Of a stretch of DNA of 53,084 nt, positions 44,426 to 52,411 are shown in pieces. The notes beneath the pieces were generated by a model, which saw only the letters and a program-made list of their open reading frames with translations, was not told the origin of the DNA and did not search any database. The number at the start of each line of letters is the position of its first letter. The first letter of the stretch is position 1. The DNA is taken from positions 1 through 53,084 of the forward strand of contig CANQJJ010000008.1 in assembly GCA_947624215.1 (NCBI GenBank), in the 5' to 3' direction. The position numbers and the translations under genes are program-made. The DNA comes from an uncultured Clostridia bacterium. GTDB lineage: Bacteria > Bacillota > Clostridia > Christensenellales > Borkfalkiaceae.

Positions 44426-44454
44426 TTGACATTGCCCATGAGGCTTGCTATAAT
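44426..44454 (+). promoter_or_regulatory. Promoter of the AraC-family gene
   Basis: TTGACA (44426-44431), a 17-bp spacer and TATAAT (44449-44454). A 10-bp palindrome CGAAATTTCG lies downstream at 44484-44493. The minus-strand promoter for the nucleotidyltransferase operon must lie in the same 120-bp gap, but I cannot fix its -35 box. Confidence 0.8.
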
Positions 44455-44532
44455 CATAGCATATAAGAAAGAAAAGATATATACGAAATTTCGCAGTTTT
44501 TATGTGAAATCTGGTAATTGCATGGAGGGATT

Positions 44533-45363
44533 ATGCCGATCCTATATGAAGAATGCCCGATTGATACGCTCCTCTCGATCAAATCGCTCTTTACTTTTTT
44601 CCGCCGCGCGCTGCCGTCGGACTTCCATTTCAGCGGAGAGTCTCACGATTTTACGGAAGTCGTATGCGTCATCGGCGGAAGGGTCGGCATTACCGCCGAT
44701 AAGAACATCTATGTGCTCTCGGCGGGTCAGCTCATCGTTCATGCGCCCAACGAATTTCACACGATCTGGTCAGATAACCAAGCCGCGGAGATCGTGATCT
44801 TCTCTTTCCGCGCGGATGCTTTTCCCGTGCTCGAAAAGAGTGTATTCACGCTCAATTCTCAACAAATTTCAGAGGTTTGCAATCTATATAAGCGCGCCAA
44901 AGATGTTTTTGCCCTTGCGGATATCCATGTGACGGGAGTAAATCCGCACAAAGGAGCAGAGGCAGCCGTCATGATCAAACAGATCGAGATATTGCTTTTG
45001 AATATTTTAGCGGCGGAAACAACGCTGATCCCCTATTACAGCAGCCAAAGCGCCGAAAACTATGTGCGGATCGTGAACGCAATGGAGGAGGCGATCGGAG
45101 GCCCGCTCAACATTGAACAGCTCGCCTCAAAATGCAATCTCAGCGCGTCGGCGATCGAAAAGACGATGCACAGGTATATGGGCTGCGGCGCGATTGCCTA
45201 TTTCAACAATCTCCGCATGAAACGCGCCGCCGAAATGCTCGATGCAGGAAAGAGTATCAAGGAAATTGCCCTTGCGCTTGGATTTTCTTGTCAGAACTAT
45301 TTCTCCTCGGCCTTTAAGAAATGGGCAAAACGCAGTCCTTCGGCCTATCGGAAACAGTCATAA
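44533..45363 (+). CDS. AraC-family transcriptional regulator
   Basis: A 276-residue regulator: a cupin-like sensory domain (about 15-150, with VVCVIGGRVGITADKNIY and GQLIVHAPNEFHTIW) and two helix-turn-helix units at the C-terminus (QLASKCNLSASAIEKTMHRY and KEIALALGFSCQNYFSSAFK). Such proteins usually activate sugar-use genes when ligand binds the cupin. It is divergent from the nucleotidyltransferase-nahK-galE-GH31 operon and probably controls it. GGAGGGATT precedes the ATG at 44533. I see no terminator after the stop; the gap that follows starts the right-hand repeat block. Confidence 0.93.
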   Translation: MPILYEECPIDTLLSIKSLFTFFRRALPSDFHFSGESHDFTEVVCVIGGRVGITADKNIYVLSAGQLIVHAPNEFHTIWSDNQAAEIVIFSFRADAFPVLEKSVFTLNSQQISEVCNLYKRAKDVFALADIHVTGVNPHKGAEAAVMIKQIEILLLNILAAETTLIPYYSSQSAENYVRIVNAMEEAIGGPLNIEQLASKCNLSASAIEKTMHRYMGCGAIAYFNNLRMKRAAEMLDAGKSIKEIALALGFSCQNYFSSAFKKWAKRSPSAYRKQS

Positions 45364-46025
45364 GACGCAACTGAGCTCGGTCGGTCAGAATGACGCTTTT
45401 ATTGAGCTCGATTGCGGACATGGTACCCTCAAACGAAGTCCGCGGTGGTGGTAAGCGCGTCATCCTGAGCCGGAGTGATGATACGGAGTCCGAAGCGGCT
45501 GTCCCCGAAGGATCCCGAAGAACGAAGTCCGACTGTTTGATAAACAGACCAAGCATTCTATTACGTCATGCTGAGCGTTAGTCGAAGCATCACCTATATT
45601 AAGACTGCGGTGACCCTTCGACCTTGTTCAGGGTGACGTTATTAGAACACCTCGTTCGTTCACACAACACTTGGTCGTAGTAAGATTCTTCGCGGATTGG
45701 CAGTTCGTTGAAAGTCATACTTCGCTGGCTCAGAATGACGCCCGGGTGAGGCTTGGTCGCGGACATGGTACCCTCAAACGAAGTCCGCGGTGGTGGTAAG
45801 CGACGCCTTCTTGCTGTCCCTGTAAGGGAAAGTGGCGCACTGCCCTTGTGCGCCGAAAGGGTTTCTGTTCGTTCACACAACACTTGATCGTAGTAAGATT
45901 TCTCGCAGATGGGCTATTCGTTGAAAATCATGCTTCACGGCTCGAAATGACGCTTTGATTGAACTTAATCGGGCAGAACGACGCTTCGCAAACCTCATCT
46001 GTTGGTACCATGTCCGAGGTTTGGC
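45364..46025. repeat. Large mosaic repeat block at the right edge of the island
   Basis: No gene. Two copies of the word-bearing module with the long tail CAAACGAAGTCCGCGGTGGT lie at 45414-45460 and 45759-45802. Between them are the CGGACTTCGTTC-type module (45463-45545, inverted), element D (45563-45639) and a GGTCGTAGTAAGATTCTTCG copy (45672-45740). A TGTCCCTGTAAGGGAAAG module (45812-45867), a second ATCGTAGTAAGATTTCTCG copy (45889-45950) and an inverted word (46003-46017) follow. Small reading frames in it arise from the repeats. Confidence 0.85.
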
Positions 46026-46430
46026 TCAACAAACGAAAATTTCCACGATTGAATCAAACAGGATCTGCTCACCCTCGGCAAAGGTGAGCCGCCGCGCCTG
46101 TTCGTCGATGGCTTTGAGGTGCCCCGTGTAGTGCACATATGCCCCGCCCGTCTTTTTTTCATCCGGCCTGAAATAGGTGACGGCGACCTGCGGCCGTTCG
46201 CCGAGCATGCCTTTGAGGTGTGCGAGCTGTTCGTCGAGCGCCTGCAATTCGTCCTCGCCGAGTTCCCTCCACGCCTCCGTCGTGCGCGCCGTCTCATCGA
46301 TCTCTTCATCGAATCCCTTGAGTGCGGCAAAGGGGGAAAACTGCGCCGCACGCTGCAAGATCGTCATGCGGGGGTGGGTCTTCGACGTGTGATGGGGCAA
46401 GCCGATGATGTCGCTGTAATCCATGCTCAT
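46026..46430 (-). CDS. YolD-like protein
   Basis: A 134-residue YolD-type protein. The N-terminal part, YSDIIGLPHHTSKTHPRMTI followed by LQRAAQFSPFAALKGFD, matches the clostridial YolD-like family, and the C-terminal half ends in a small sandwich-like domain (EGEQILFDSIVEIFV). The family occurs almost always beside Y-family polymerases of the UvrX/YqjW type and is thought to assist or regulate them. Its ATG overlaps the polymerase stop (ATGA), so the two are translationally coupled and share the LexA-like controlled promoter. Confidence 0.9.
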   Translation of the reverse strand: MSMDYSDIIGLPHHTSKTHPRMTILQRAAQFSPFAALKGFDEEIDETARTTEAWRELGEDELQALDEQLAHLKGMLGERPQVAVTYFRPDEKKTGGAYVHYTGHLKAIDEQARRLTFAEGEQILFDSIVEIFVC

Positions 46431-47929
46431 TTTTTATGTCCTCCGATCTGGTCGTTCCGCTCCATCGTCGTGGCCCCCTCTTCGAGGTCCATGCCGCGGA
46501 CGAGCGCATTCTTGCCGAATTTCTTGTGCACGGAGAGCACGGCCTCCTGGATCCGCTTCTCCTTATCCGCGGCTTCTTCCTCCCCGCGACGCTTCTGCTC
46601 CTCGGCGGCGTAGTCGGTGAACAGATCCAGCTGCTGCGGCTTCGCAGGGGGGATCTCGTTTCGCCCGATGACGCGCACGGCCGTCACATAGAGCTTGCGC
46701 ACGAGCAGCGACCTGTCCACGATGCGGTCGTAGAGCCCCGCAACGGCCTCCATCACGGTGCGCGAAGAATCGGTATATGCGGGCAGGCTCACCGTCCCGT
46801 GCACGGGCTTTGGCATCTCCCTGCCGTAGCCGTCGGTGACGATCTCGCCGCGGTACTTTTTGCGGACGGCGGGGTCTTTGAGGCTCTCCGTGTCATACTC
46901 GACGCCGAGGGCCATGCGGTCGGTCACGAGGCGCTTTGCCACCATGTCGAGCACGAGCAGATCGGCCATCTCCCGTGCCACGAGTTTGCCCTTCTCGAAG
47001 GGGTACGGGCTCTGCAACACTTGCCCCGAGCCGAGACTGTTAGAACTCGGTTTGTAAGCCTTGATCGCGGACATGGTACAGGGCTCCCACCCCCAAGCGT
47101 GGTCGATGAGCAATTCCGCGTTGACACCGAAGAGGTCGTAGAGCAGCTCTTCGTTATAGAGGGAACAGCGGGCGATGTCCCCCATCGTATAGATGTGATG
47201 ACGCTCGAGCCGCCGTGCGTACCCCCTCCCCACCCGCCAGAAATCCGTGAGCGGCAGATGCCCCCACAGCGTGCGGCGGTAGCTCATTTCGTCGAGCTCG
47301 GCAATACGCACGCCATCCTTGTCGGGGGGGATGTGCTTGGCGACGATGTCCATGGCCACCTTGCAGAGGTAGAGATTGGTGCCGATGCCGGCCGTTGCGG
47401 TGATGCCCGTGGAGGCGAGGACGTCGCGGATCATCTTCATGGCGAGTTCGTGCGCGGTGACGCCGTACGTCTTCAAGTAGCCCGTGATGTCCATGAAGAC
47501 CTCGTCGATGGAGTAGACATGGATGTCCTCGGGAGCGACGTAGCGGCCATAGATCTCAAAGACGCGGGCGCTGATCTTCTCATAGAGCTCCATGCGGGGG
47601 GTGGCGACGATGTAGTCGAGGGCCAGCGCGGGGTCCGCGGCGAGCTCGGCCTTGCGGAAGGACTTGCCCGTGAGAACGTGCCCGGGGGCGGCCTTTTTGC
47701 GCGCACGGTTGATCCCCCCCACCTTCTCGACGACCTCGAAGAGCCGCGGGCGGCCGGGGATGCCGCACTCCTTCAGCGCGGGGGAGACGGCGAGGCAGAT
47801 GGTCTTTTCCGTCCTGCTCTCATCGGCCACGACGAGGTGGGTCGTGAGCGGGTCGAGCTGCCGCGCCACGCACTCGACGGAGGCATAAAAGGATTTCAGA
47901 TCGATCGCGAGATAAGTTTTGTTCTCCAT
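46427..47929 (-). CDS. Y-family DNA polymerase (UvrX/YqjW-like, translesion)
   Basis: A 500-residue translesion polymerase. Catalytic acidic residues are Asp10 in LAIDLKSFYAS and the Asp-Glu pair in YSIDEVFMD (about 139-147). The little-finger region is at about 295-420. QLDLF at 433-437 is a sliding-clamp binding motif, and the C-terminal 60 residues are charged. It would copy damaged DNA during the SOS response. AGGAGGG lies four bases before the ATG at 47929; the longer frame to 48034 is non-coding leader. The recurrent word GGACATGGTA crosses codons for Thr-Met-Ser-Ala near residue 286, antisense to the gene. It is followed by yolD. Confidence 0.95.
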   Translation of the reverse strand: MENKTYLAIDLKSFYASVECVARQLDPLTTHLVVADESRTEKTICLAVSPALKECGIPGRPRLFEVVEKVGGINRARKKAAPGHVLTGKSFRKAELAADPALALDYIVATPRMELYEKISARVFEIYGRYVAPEDIHVYSIDEVFMDITGYLKTYGVTAHELAMKMIRDVLASTGITATAGIGTNLYLCKVAMDIVAKHIPPDKDGVRIAELDEMSYRRTLWGHLPLTDFWRVGRGYARRLERHHIYTMGDIARCSLYNEELLYDLFGVNAELLIDHAWGWEPCTMSAIKAYKPSSNSLGSGQVLQSPYPFEKGKLVAREMADLLVLDMVAKRLVTDRMALGVEYDTESLKDPAVRKKYRGEIVTDGYGREMPKPVHGTVSLPAYTDSSRTVMEAVAGLYDRIVDRSLLVRKLYVTAVRVIGRNEIPPAKPQQLDLFTDYAAEEQKRRGEEEAADKEKRIQEAVLSVHKKFGKNALVRGMDLEEGATTMERNDQIGGHKK

Positions 47930-48089
47930 GTGTCCCTCCTTGGGGGCTATGTTCGGGCTATGTTTGGGGATGATGTCGTTAAAGTGGGCCGGGGGGCGAT
48001 TTGGGTATTGTCGCTTAGGTGAGGTTGATGTCACCCCTTACGGATGTGACGCGGCTTGTACATGATACATCTCGACCTTTCTCAGCTCT

Positions 48090-48128
48090 ATTATACATCA
48101 CGCGGCACAGTTTGTCAAACATTCGTTT
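48090..48128 (-). promoter_or_regulatory. Promoter and LexA-like site of the polymerase-yolD operon
   Basis: On the minus strand TTGACA (48118-48113), a 17-bp spacer and TATAAT (48095-48090). The perfect dyad AAAC-GAAT-GTTT (48128-48117, minus strand) overlaps the -35 box. It matches 11 of 14 positions of the Bacillus LexA consensus CGAACRNRYGTTYC, so SOS control is likely. The leader to 47929 is about 150 nt. Confidence 0.75.
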
Positions 48129-48139
48129 CACGAAAAATA

Positions 48140-48881
48140 AAGAAGTGCCCCATCCGATAGCCGAAGCGCTTCCCTTGGGCTCAATCGCGGACATGGTACC
48201 CTCAAACGCGGTCCTTGTTGTGGGAAACGACGCCCCCTTGCTGTCCCTGTAAGGGAAAGTGGCGCACTATCCTTGTGCGCCGAAAAGGTTTCTCCCCCTC
48301 ATCCGCCCTACGGGCACCTTCCCCAAAAGGGAAGGCAAGAAAACCCCTCACCGCCGAAAGGACATCGGCGGAGCTCCCCTTACAGGGGCGCCAAGGGTCG
48401 TTAATACGAGGTCCATGGTATGATAAACTGTCATACCGAAGCCCCATAAGGGGCTGAGTGTATCCCCTCAAACGAAGTCCGACCCTCATACCGAGCCGTA
48501 GGCGAGCGTATCTTGAGCGAATTGGCACAATACTTCCTCATCAGCCAATGCTGATGTTTTCATTGCTCTTGGTCGCTCAAGATTCACTCGGGCTTACGCC
48601 CTCGGAATGAGGGACTCTGTACCGGCCCCATCGCCACCCCACCCCCACCCCCACCCCCCTCCCATGGAGGGGGCACGCTTTGATTGGGCTTGAATGCAGA
48701 CATGGTACCCTCAAACGAAGTCCGACACTTGCCTCCCACCTTATACCTGAGGGGGGAGGATGTCGCCACGCGACAGGTAGGGGGTGCGTTCTGAAATCCC
48801 CCCCCATTCCTCACGAAATAGGGGAAGGCGGGACGTCGTTTACCATCCCCTCCTCGGACATGGTACCCGCGAAATGAAAAT
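48140..48881. repeat. Mosaic repeat block between polymerase and Cys-rich genes
   Basis: No gene in about 740 bp. It holds three word copies with tails (48186-48213, 48697-48724, 48854-48870), a TGTCCCTGTAAGGGAAAG module (48240-48294), the palindromic CATCCGCCCTACGGGCACC module (48299-48339), a CACCGCCGAAAGGACATCGG module (48348-48400), a region with ATCAGCCAATGCTGATG (48539-48555) that also occurs at 300-316, and a CCACCCCCACCCCCACCCCC tract ending CCATGGAGGG (48636-48672). Confidence 0.85.
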
Positions 48882-49154
48882 TCACAGCGTTTTGTCCGTC
48901 CATTCTTCGCTTAGAATTTGACGGATGACATGCAAGTCGTCCTCTGCTTCGATCAGCTTCCGTAACGCAACAACCTTTCTCCGCCCGATGGTGCGCGAGT
49001 TCCGCTCAAAGAGCTCGCAGGTCCCATGCCGCTCAGCCCGTTCATCGTTCCGCGCACTGCAAAATCCATAATTCAATTTTTCATATTGGCAGTAACCCTT
49101 CGTATACAGCGGACGATAATGCCTGCATTGATAACATTCTTTGCTTTTGTCCAT
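48882..49154 (-). CDS. Small cysteine-rich protein of unknown function
   Basis: A 90-residue protein. Five cysteines (7, 10, 22, 32 and 46) in the pattern ECYQC-X11-C-X9-C-X13-C suggest a small zinc-binding head. The C-terminal half (about 52-90) is charged and helical (RKVVALRKLIEAEDDL). No signal or membrane segment is visible. AGGAG lies seven bases before the ATG, and a consensus promoter is at 49178-49206, so it should be well expressed. It is divergent from a small XRE regulator whose promoter overlaps. I do not recognise the family; similar Cys-rich proteins occur in mobile elements of Clostridia. Confidence 0.7.
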   Translation of the reverse strand: MDKSKECYQCRHYRPLYTKGYCQYEKLNYGFCSARNDERAERHGTCELFERNSRTIGRRKVVALRKLIEAEDDLHVIRQILSEEWTDKTL

Positions 49155-49177
49155 GAAAAAACTCCTCTTTTTCTTCC

Positions 49178-49206
49178 ATTATAGTTGTATGTCATTGAAC
49201 TGTCAA
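49178..49206 (-). promoter_or_regulatory. Consensus promoter of the Cys-rich gene, overlapping the XRE promoter
   Basis: On the minus strand TTGACA (49206-49201), a 17-bp spacer and TATAAT (49183-49178) is a perfect consensus. AGTTGTAT occurs twice in the 85-bp gap (49183-49190 and 49215-49222) and may be the XRE binding site. The plus-strand promoter is probably TTGAAC (49195-49200) with TATTAT (49220-49225), a weak 19-bp spacing. Confidence 0.8.
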
Positions 49207-49239
49207 GCAAAATAAGTTGTATTATGCTAAACTTTTTTC

Positions 49240-49455
49240 ATGGAACTTTCGATTATTTTCTCCAAACGTCTTGCAGAGGCTGTCGCGCAAAAGGGTTGCT
49301 CCTACACTGATCTGGCACGGCAACTGCACATGAATAAGTCAACCGTCTCCATGTATATTCACGGGAAGGCACTCCCCTCGCTCCCCACGCTCTGTGACAT
49401 CGCGGATATCTTGGATGTTTCGGCGGATTTTCTCCTCGGCCGCACGGAATATTGA
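49240..49455 (+). CDS. Small XRE-family helix-turn-helix regulator
   Basis: A 71-residue protein that is essentially one XRE/Cro-C1 helix-turn-helix domain: RLAEAVAQKGCSYTDLARQL, then STVSMYIHGKALPSLPTLCDI and ADILDVSADFLLGRTEY, the usual ending of this class. It probably binds its own divergent promoter region. No Shine-Dalgarno sequence precedes the ATG, and the predicted -10 box lies only 14 bases upstream, so the mRNA has almost no leader. With the divergent Cys-rich gene it resembles a two-gene regulatory switch or a small element remnant. No toxin is recognisable. Confidence 0.88.
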   Translation: MELSIIFSKRLAEAVAQKGCSYTDLARQLHMNKSTVSMYIHGKALPSLPTLCDIADILDVSADFLLGRTEY

Positions 49456-49885
49456 TTCACCGTGCCCTAAGAGATCTAACAGCTTGGGAAAGAGGCTATA
49501 TGTTCTAAATACGTCATGCTGAACGTGCGAGGCTTCTATTGGTATTCTAAGCGCGACACGAGCCAAAGGCGAAGTAACGTAGTCGAAACATCACCTTGTT
49601 TATAATGCGGTGACCCTTCGACACAGCTACTTCGCGCGGGGCGCTCGTGTCGATTTTAGTAGCACAAATAGAAGCCTCAATCGGGCAGGGTGACGTGATT
49701 GGAATGCCTTGGTCGTTCACACGATACTTGGTCGTAGTAAGATTCCTTCGCGGATGGGCAGTTCGGTGAAACTCATGCTCTTCTGGCTCAGAATGACGCC
49801 GGGGGAGCTCCCCTTACAGGGGCGCCGAGAAGTCGTTTGCATGGGCCCTATCGCGGACATGGTACCCTCAAAATGCGTGAAAACA
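49456..49885. repeat. Long D element and other repeat modules
   Basis: No gene. An expanded D element (49511-49697) keeps the ends ACGTCATGCTGA / CAGGGTGACGTG and the centre AACATCACC...GGTGACCCTTCG. It contains extra arms with GCGACACGAGC / GCTCGTGTCG and AATAGAAGCC / GGCTTCTATT. A GGTCGTAGTAAGATTCCTTC module (49730-49800), a short CCCCTTACAGGGGCGCC module (49810-49826) and a word copy at 49853-49868 follow. Confidence 0.8.
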
Positions 49886-49920
49886 AAGAAGTCGGGCTCT
49901 TTCTCCCAACTTCTTTTTAT
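49880..49920. terminator. Intrinsic terminator after hpt
   Basis: GAAGTCGGG (49888-49896) pairs with CCCAACTTC (49905-49913) with one mismatch. On the minus strand the stem is followed by TTTGTTTT, and on the plus strand by TTTTTATT. It ends the tilS-hpt transcript. Confidence 0.8.
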
Positions 49921-49961
49921 TGCTTTGATGGCCGTTTTTATTATGTTTTCGTCCGAAAGGG

Positions 49962-50501
49962 TCAGCCCTCGTAGAGCTCGCGGCGGAGAATGCCGATGTA
50001 GGGCAGGTTACGGTATTGCTCGTCGTAGTCCAGCCCGTAGCCGATCACAAACTCGTTCTCGATGTCAAAACAGTTGTAATCAGGCTCGATGTCGTATTCG
50101 CGGCGTTCCTCCTTGTTGAGCAGCGTCACGATGACGACGGAATTCGCCCCGCGCTCCAAGAGCAGGGCCTTGAGGTTTGCCAGCGTGAAGCCGCTGTCGA
50201 TGATGTCCTCCACGACGATCACGTCCCGCCCCCGCACGTCCTTGTCGAGGTCCTTCTTGATCTTCAGTTTGCCCGACGACACCGTCCCCGAGCCGTATGA
50301 CGAGACGGCCATGAAGTCGAGCTCGACGGGACAGGAGAGATGGCGGATGAAGTCGGCATAGAAGATGATGCTCCCCTTCAGAATGCCCACGACGAGGGGG
50401 CGCTTGCCTTGGTAGCGCTCGTCCACCTCGCGGGCGACCTCCGTGATGCGCGTGCGGAGCTGTTCCTCCGTGAGCATGATGCGTTCGCAGTCCTTGTGCA
50501 T
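49962..50501 (-). CDS. hpt: Hypoxanthine phosphoribosyltransferase
   Basis: At 179 residues this is a typical Hpt. LVVGILKGSIIF near 36-47 contains the flexible-loop Lys-Gly pair, and VIVVEDIIDSGFT at 94-106 is the PRPP-binding motif. The enzyme salvages hypoxanthine and guanine to IMP and GMP. It follows tilS by 68 bp on the same strand, the classic Firmicutes order tilS-hpt. The usual next gene, ftsH, is missing here, since a terminator and repeats follow. CGGAGG lies six bases before the ATG. Confidence 0.97.
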   Translation of the reverse strand: MHKDCERIMLTEEQLRTRITEVAREVDERYQGKRPLVVGILKGSIIFYADFIRHLSCPVELDFMAVSSYGSGTVSSGKLKIKKDLDKDVRGRDVIVVEDIIDSGFTLANLKALLLERGANSVVIVTLLNKEERREYDIEPDYNCFDIENEFVIGYGLDYDEQYRNLPYIGILRRELYEG

Positions 50502-50569
50502 AGTATCCTCCGTAAGTAAGTTTTGCTTGGGTTTTTCTTTGGGATTTTCAGTTTATTTTCGCCTGTTTT

Positions 50570-51943
50570 TCAGCTTATTACGCCCGGCCGCACTGTTTGC
50601 CTTGTCACCTTGACGGCATCCGAGATCTCTACGCCGACAACGGCAAAGATCTCGTTCCCCTTCGCGATGACGGGGATCTTATGTGAGAGCCGCGCGGAGA
50701 TCTTTCTGTCTGTAAAGAACTTTTTGAGCGTCTTCTTGCGGGCATGGTATGGGGTAATGACGTCCCCCTCCCGTCTCGTGCGCACCACGCACCCTTCGGG
50801 AAAGGCATCGAGATCGACGAAGAGTTTTTTCCCGTTCAGGCTGCGGACTGCGTCCTGCCCGTCCTCTTCCAGCTCCCTGACCGAGAAGGGCGAAGGTTCG
50901 GTATATAGGCCCATCTCCAAGAACGTACCCGGAAGCCGGTCCATCCTCTGCCGCCCCGCGACGAAGGGCGTTTCATCGGGAACGGGGTCTGTTTTTTTGA
51001 ACTGCATGTCAAAGACGATATCGCTCCCCTCGCGGAAGGCATAGAGCTTGACAGTGCCGTACGCATCGTAGGGAAGGGGAACTGCGATCTTCTTTCCGCT
51101 CTGCGCCGACCGCAATTTGGCGACTTCGTCGAGATTGGCGCGCGTAAAGCCCCCTCCCTGCGCATGCCGCCGCATACAGAAGAGGCAGGCGCGGGCAAAG
51201 AGGACGTCGGGAAGATCTACGGGCACCCGTTCTTCCCCCGCAATGCGCACGATCTTGCTCTCCGCAAGCGCCTGCAAAAACTCGTCCTCCTCCGCGGCGA
51301 GCGCGGCGAATTCCACGAGATGTTTTACGGCGTTCCCGTGGATCTTTTCAAAGACGGGAAGCACGGTGTGGCGGATGTAATTTCTGGTATAATTTTGGTC
51401 TGCGTTGGTCGAATCCTCGACATGGGGTAGGCCGTTTGCGTCTGCATAGGCCAAAATCTCTGCGCGCGTGCAAGAAAGAAGCGGCCGCACGATACCGCCG
51501 TACTCCGTGATCGCCCTCATGCCCGAAGTCCCCGTGCCGCGGGCGAGACGAAAGAGAATAGTCTCGGCGACGTCGTCGGCGTGGTGCGCCGTTGCAACAA
51601 GATCGGCCTCCTCTCCTTCGAGGAGTTCCTCGAACGCGCCGTAACGCACGCCGCGGGCGGTCTCTTCCACGCCCTCGCCGAGCTTTTTCGCAAGTTTGGG
51701 AACGTCCGCGCGCACTACTTTTAAGGGGATATTCCAATCATTGCACAGCTTTTCACAGAAGCGCATATCGCGCAGAGATTCTTCCCCGCGGATGCCGTGT
51801 TCGACGTGGATGGCAGAAAGCGTGATACCCATGTCCGAGGTTTGGGCTTTGAAAGCGTGTAAAAGGCAGACGGAATCCACGCCGCCCGAGAGCGCCACGC
51901 ACACCCGTTTGCCCCTGTATTGTTCCGCGTCGAAGAGCTTCAT
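50570..51943 (-). CDS. tilS: tRNA(Ile)-lysidine synthetase
   Basis: A 457-residue TilS. SGGVDS at 19-24 is the PP-loop ATP site, HVEHGIRGEESLRD and TAHHADDVAETILFRLARGTG are family blocks, and the C-terminal TilS domain (about 370-457) contains the KKTLKKFFTDRKIS block. It converts C34 of the tRNA-Ile CAU anticodon to lysidine, which is essential for AUA decoding. I start at the ATG at 51943; TATACT ends seven bases upstream, so the message is probably leaderless. A near-copy of the recurrent word (GGACATGGGTATC) encodes Ser-Asp-Met-Gly-Ile near residue 37. hpt follows. Confidence 0.96.
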   Translation of the reverse strand: MKLFDAEQYRGKRVCVALSGGVDSVCLLHAFKAQTSDMGITLSAIHVEHGIRGEESLRDMRFCEKLCNDWNIPLKVVRADVPKLAKKLGEGVEETARGVRYGAFEELLEGEEADLVATAHHADDVAETILFRLARGTGTSGMRAITEYGGIVRPLLSCTRAEILAYADANGLPHVEDSTNADQNYTRNYIRHTVLPVFEKIHGNAVKHLVEFAALAAEEDEFLQALAESKIVRIAGEERVPVDLPDVLFARACLFCMRRHAQGGGFTRANLDEVAKLRSAQSGKKIAVPLPYDAYGTVKLYAFREGSDIVFDMQFKKTDPVPDETPFVAGRQRMDRLPGTFLEMGLYTEPSPFSVRELEEDGQDAVRSLNGKKLFVDLDAFPEGCVVRTRREGDVITPYHARKKTLKKFFTDRKISARLSHKIPVIAKGNEIFAVVGVEISDAVKVTRQTVRPGVIS

Positions 51944-51950
51944 CGGTCCA

Positions 51951-51979
51951 AGTATACCATATTTTGCAAAAAAAAGCAA
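51951..51979 (-). promoter_or_regulatory. Promoter of tilS-hpt, leaderless arrangement
   Basis: On the minus strand TTGCTT (51979-51974), a 17-bp spacer and TATACT (51956-51951), with only seven bases to the ATG. An eight-T run lies inside the spacer. Confidence 0.65.
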
Positions 51980-52288
51980 GGAACGGAGCGCACAATTTGC
52001 AAGTCCCGCCGCCCGCGGTCTTCTTTTCTACGGGCCCGCCTGCCCGCACGGCTCCCACACCCGCATGGGCTTTGTACCCGCACGGCTCCCGACGCAAACG
52101 GCTCCCCTCTTTTGACTCTTTGGCAGAAGTACTCCGCCGGGGAAGGGGCCGCGTGGACGGGGCGGCCATGAGCATGACTCCCTGCAAACACGGCCAGAGC
52201 GGACGGGCCGGACGTCTCCCCCCAAAAATATTTTGCCCGATCCTCTGCGGCCGGGAACGGACATGGCGCCTGCCCGCGGGGAAATCAT
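51980..52288 (-). other. GC-rich non-coding tract behind an orphan promoter
   Basis: No credible gene is seen. A promoter at 52289-52317 would send a minus-strand RNA through this tract toward tilS. The RNA could fold heavily; for example GGCCGTG (about 52198-52192) can pair with CATGGCC (52172-52166), and a CCCGCGG near its 5' end with CCGCGGG near 52015. The tract holds four 17-bp tandem units. It could be a long structured leader of tilS or an unlisted small RNA. It matches no RNA family I recognise (not RNase P, tmRNA or SRP RNA). Confidence 0.4.
52040..52107. repeat. 17-bp imperfect tandem repeat, four units
   Basis: Units at 52040-52056, 52057-52073, 52074-52090 and 52091-52107 follow the pattern GTACCCGCACGGCTCCC. 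The first and third differ at only two positions. They lie in the GC-rich tract upstream of tilS. Confidence 0.8.
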
Positions 52289-52317
52289 ATTATAGCACAA
52301 CGGCGCGCAAAAGGCAA
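52289..52317 (-). promoter_or_regulatory. Orphan minus-strand promoter upstream of tilS
   Basis: On the minus strand TTGCCT (52317-52312), a 17-bp spacer and TATAAT (52294-52289). No gene begins nearby; transcription would enter the GC-rich tract before tilS. Confidence 0.65.
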
Positions 52318-52374
52318 GGGCGGAGAGCGGAGAGTTGCAGTTTGAAAAAAAATATTTTTATAGGGCAAAAACAG

Positions 52375-52403
52375 TTGACAATCGCGGGATATTCCGTTAG
52401 AAT
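52375..52403 (+). promoter_or_regulatory. Promoter of the tRNA cluster
   Basis: TTGACA (52375-52380), a 17-bp spacer and TAGAAT (52398-52403). Transcription should start near 52410, 29 bases before the first tRNA. Confidence 0.85.
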
Positions 52404-52411
52404 AAAAAAGG

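Noticed and set aside
45390-45581. A small frame beginning inside the right-hand repeat block that contains Ile-Ala-Asp-Met-Val-Pro
   Set aside because: The peptide only reflects the repeated DNA word; the same words are read in other frames or strands elsewhere, and there is no ribosome binding site.
52028-52300. A 90-codon minus-strand frame upstream of tilS
   Set aside because: Its start lies inside the -10 box of the orphan promoter, and its composition (Arg/Pro/Gly) fits GC-rich non-coding DNA with 17-bp repeats.
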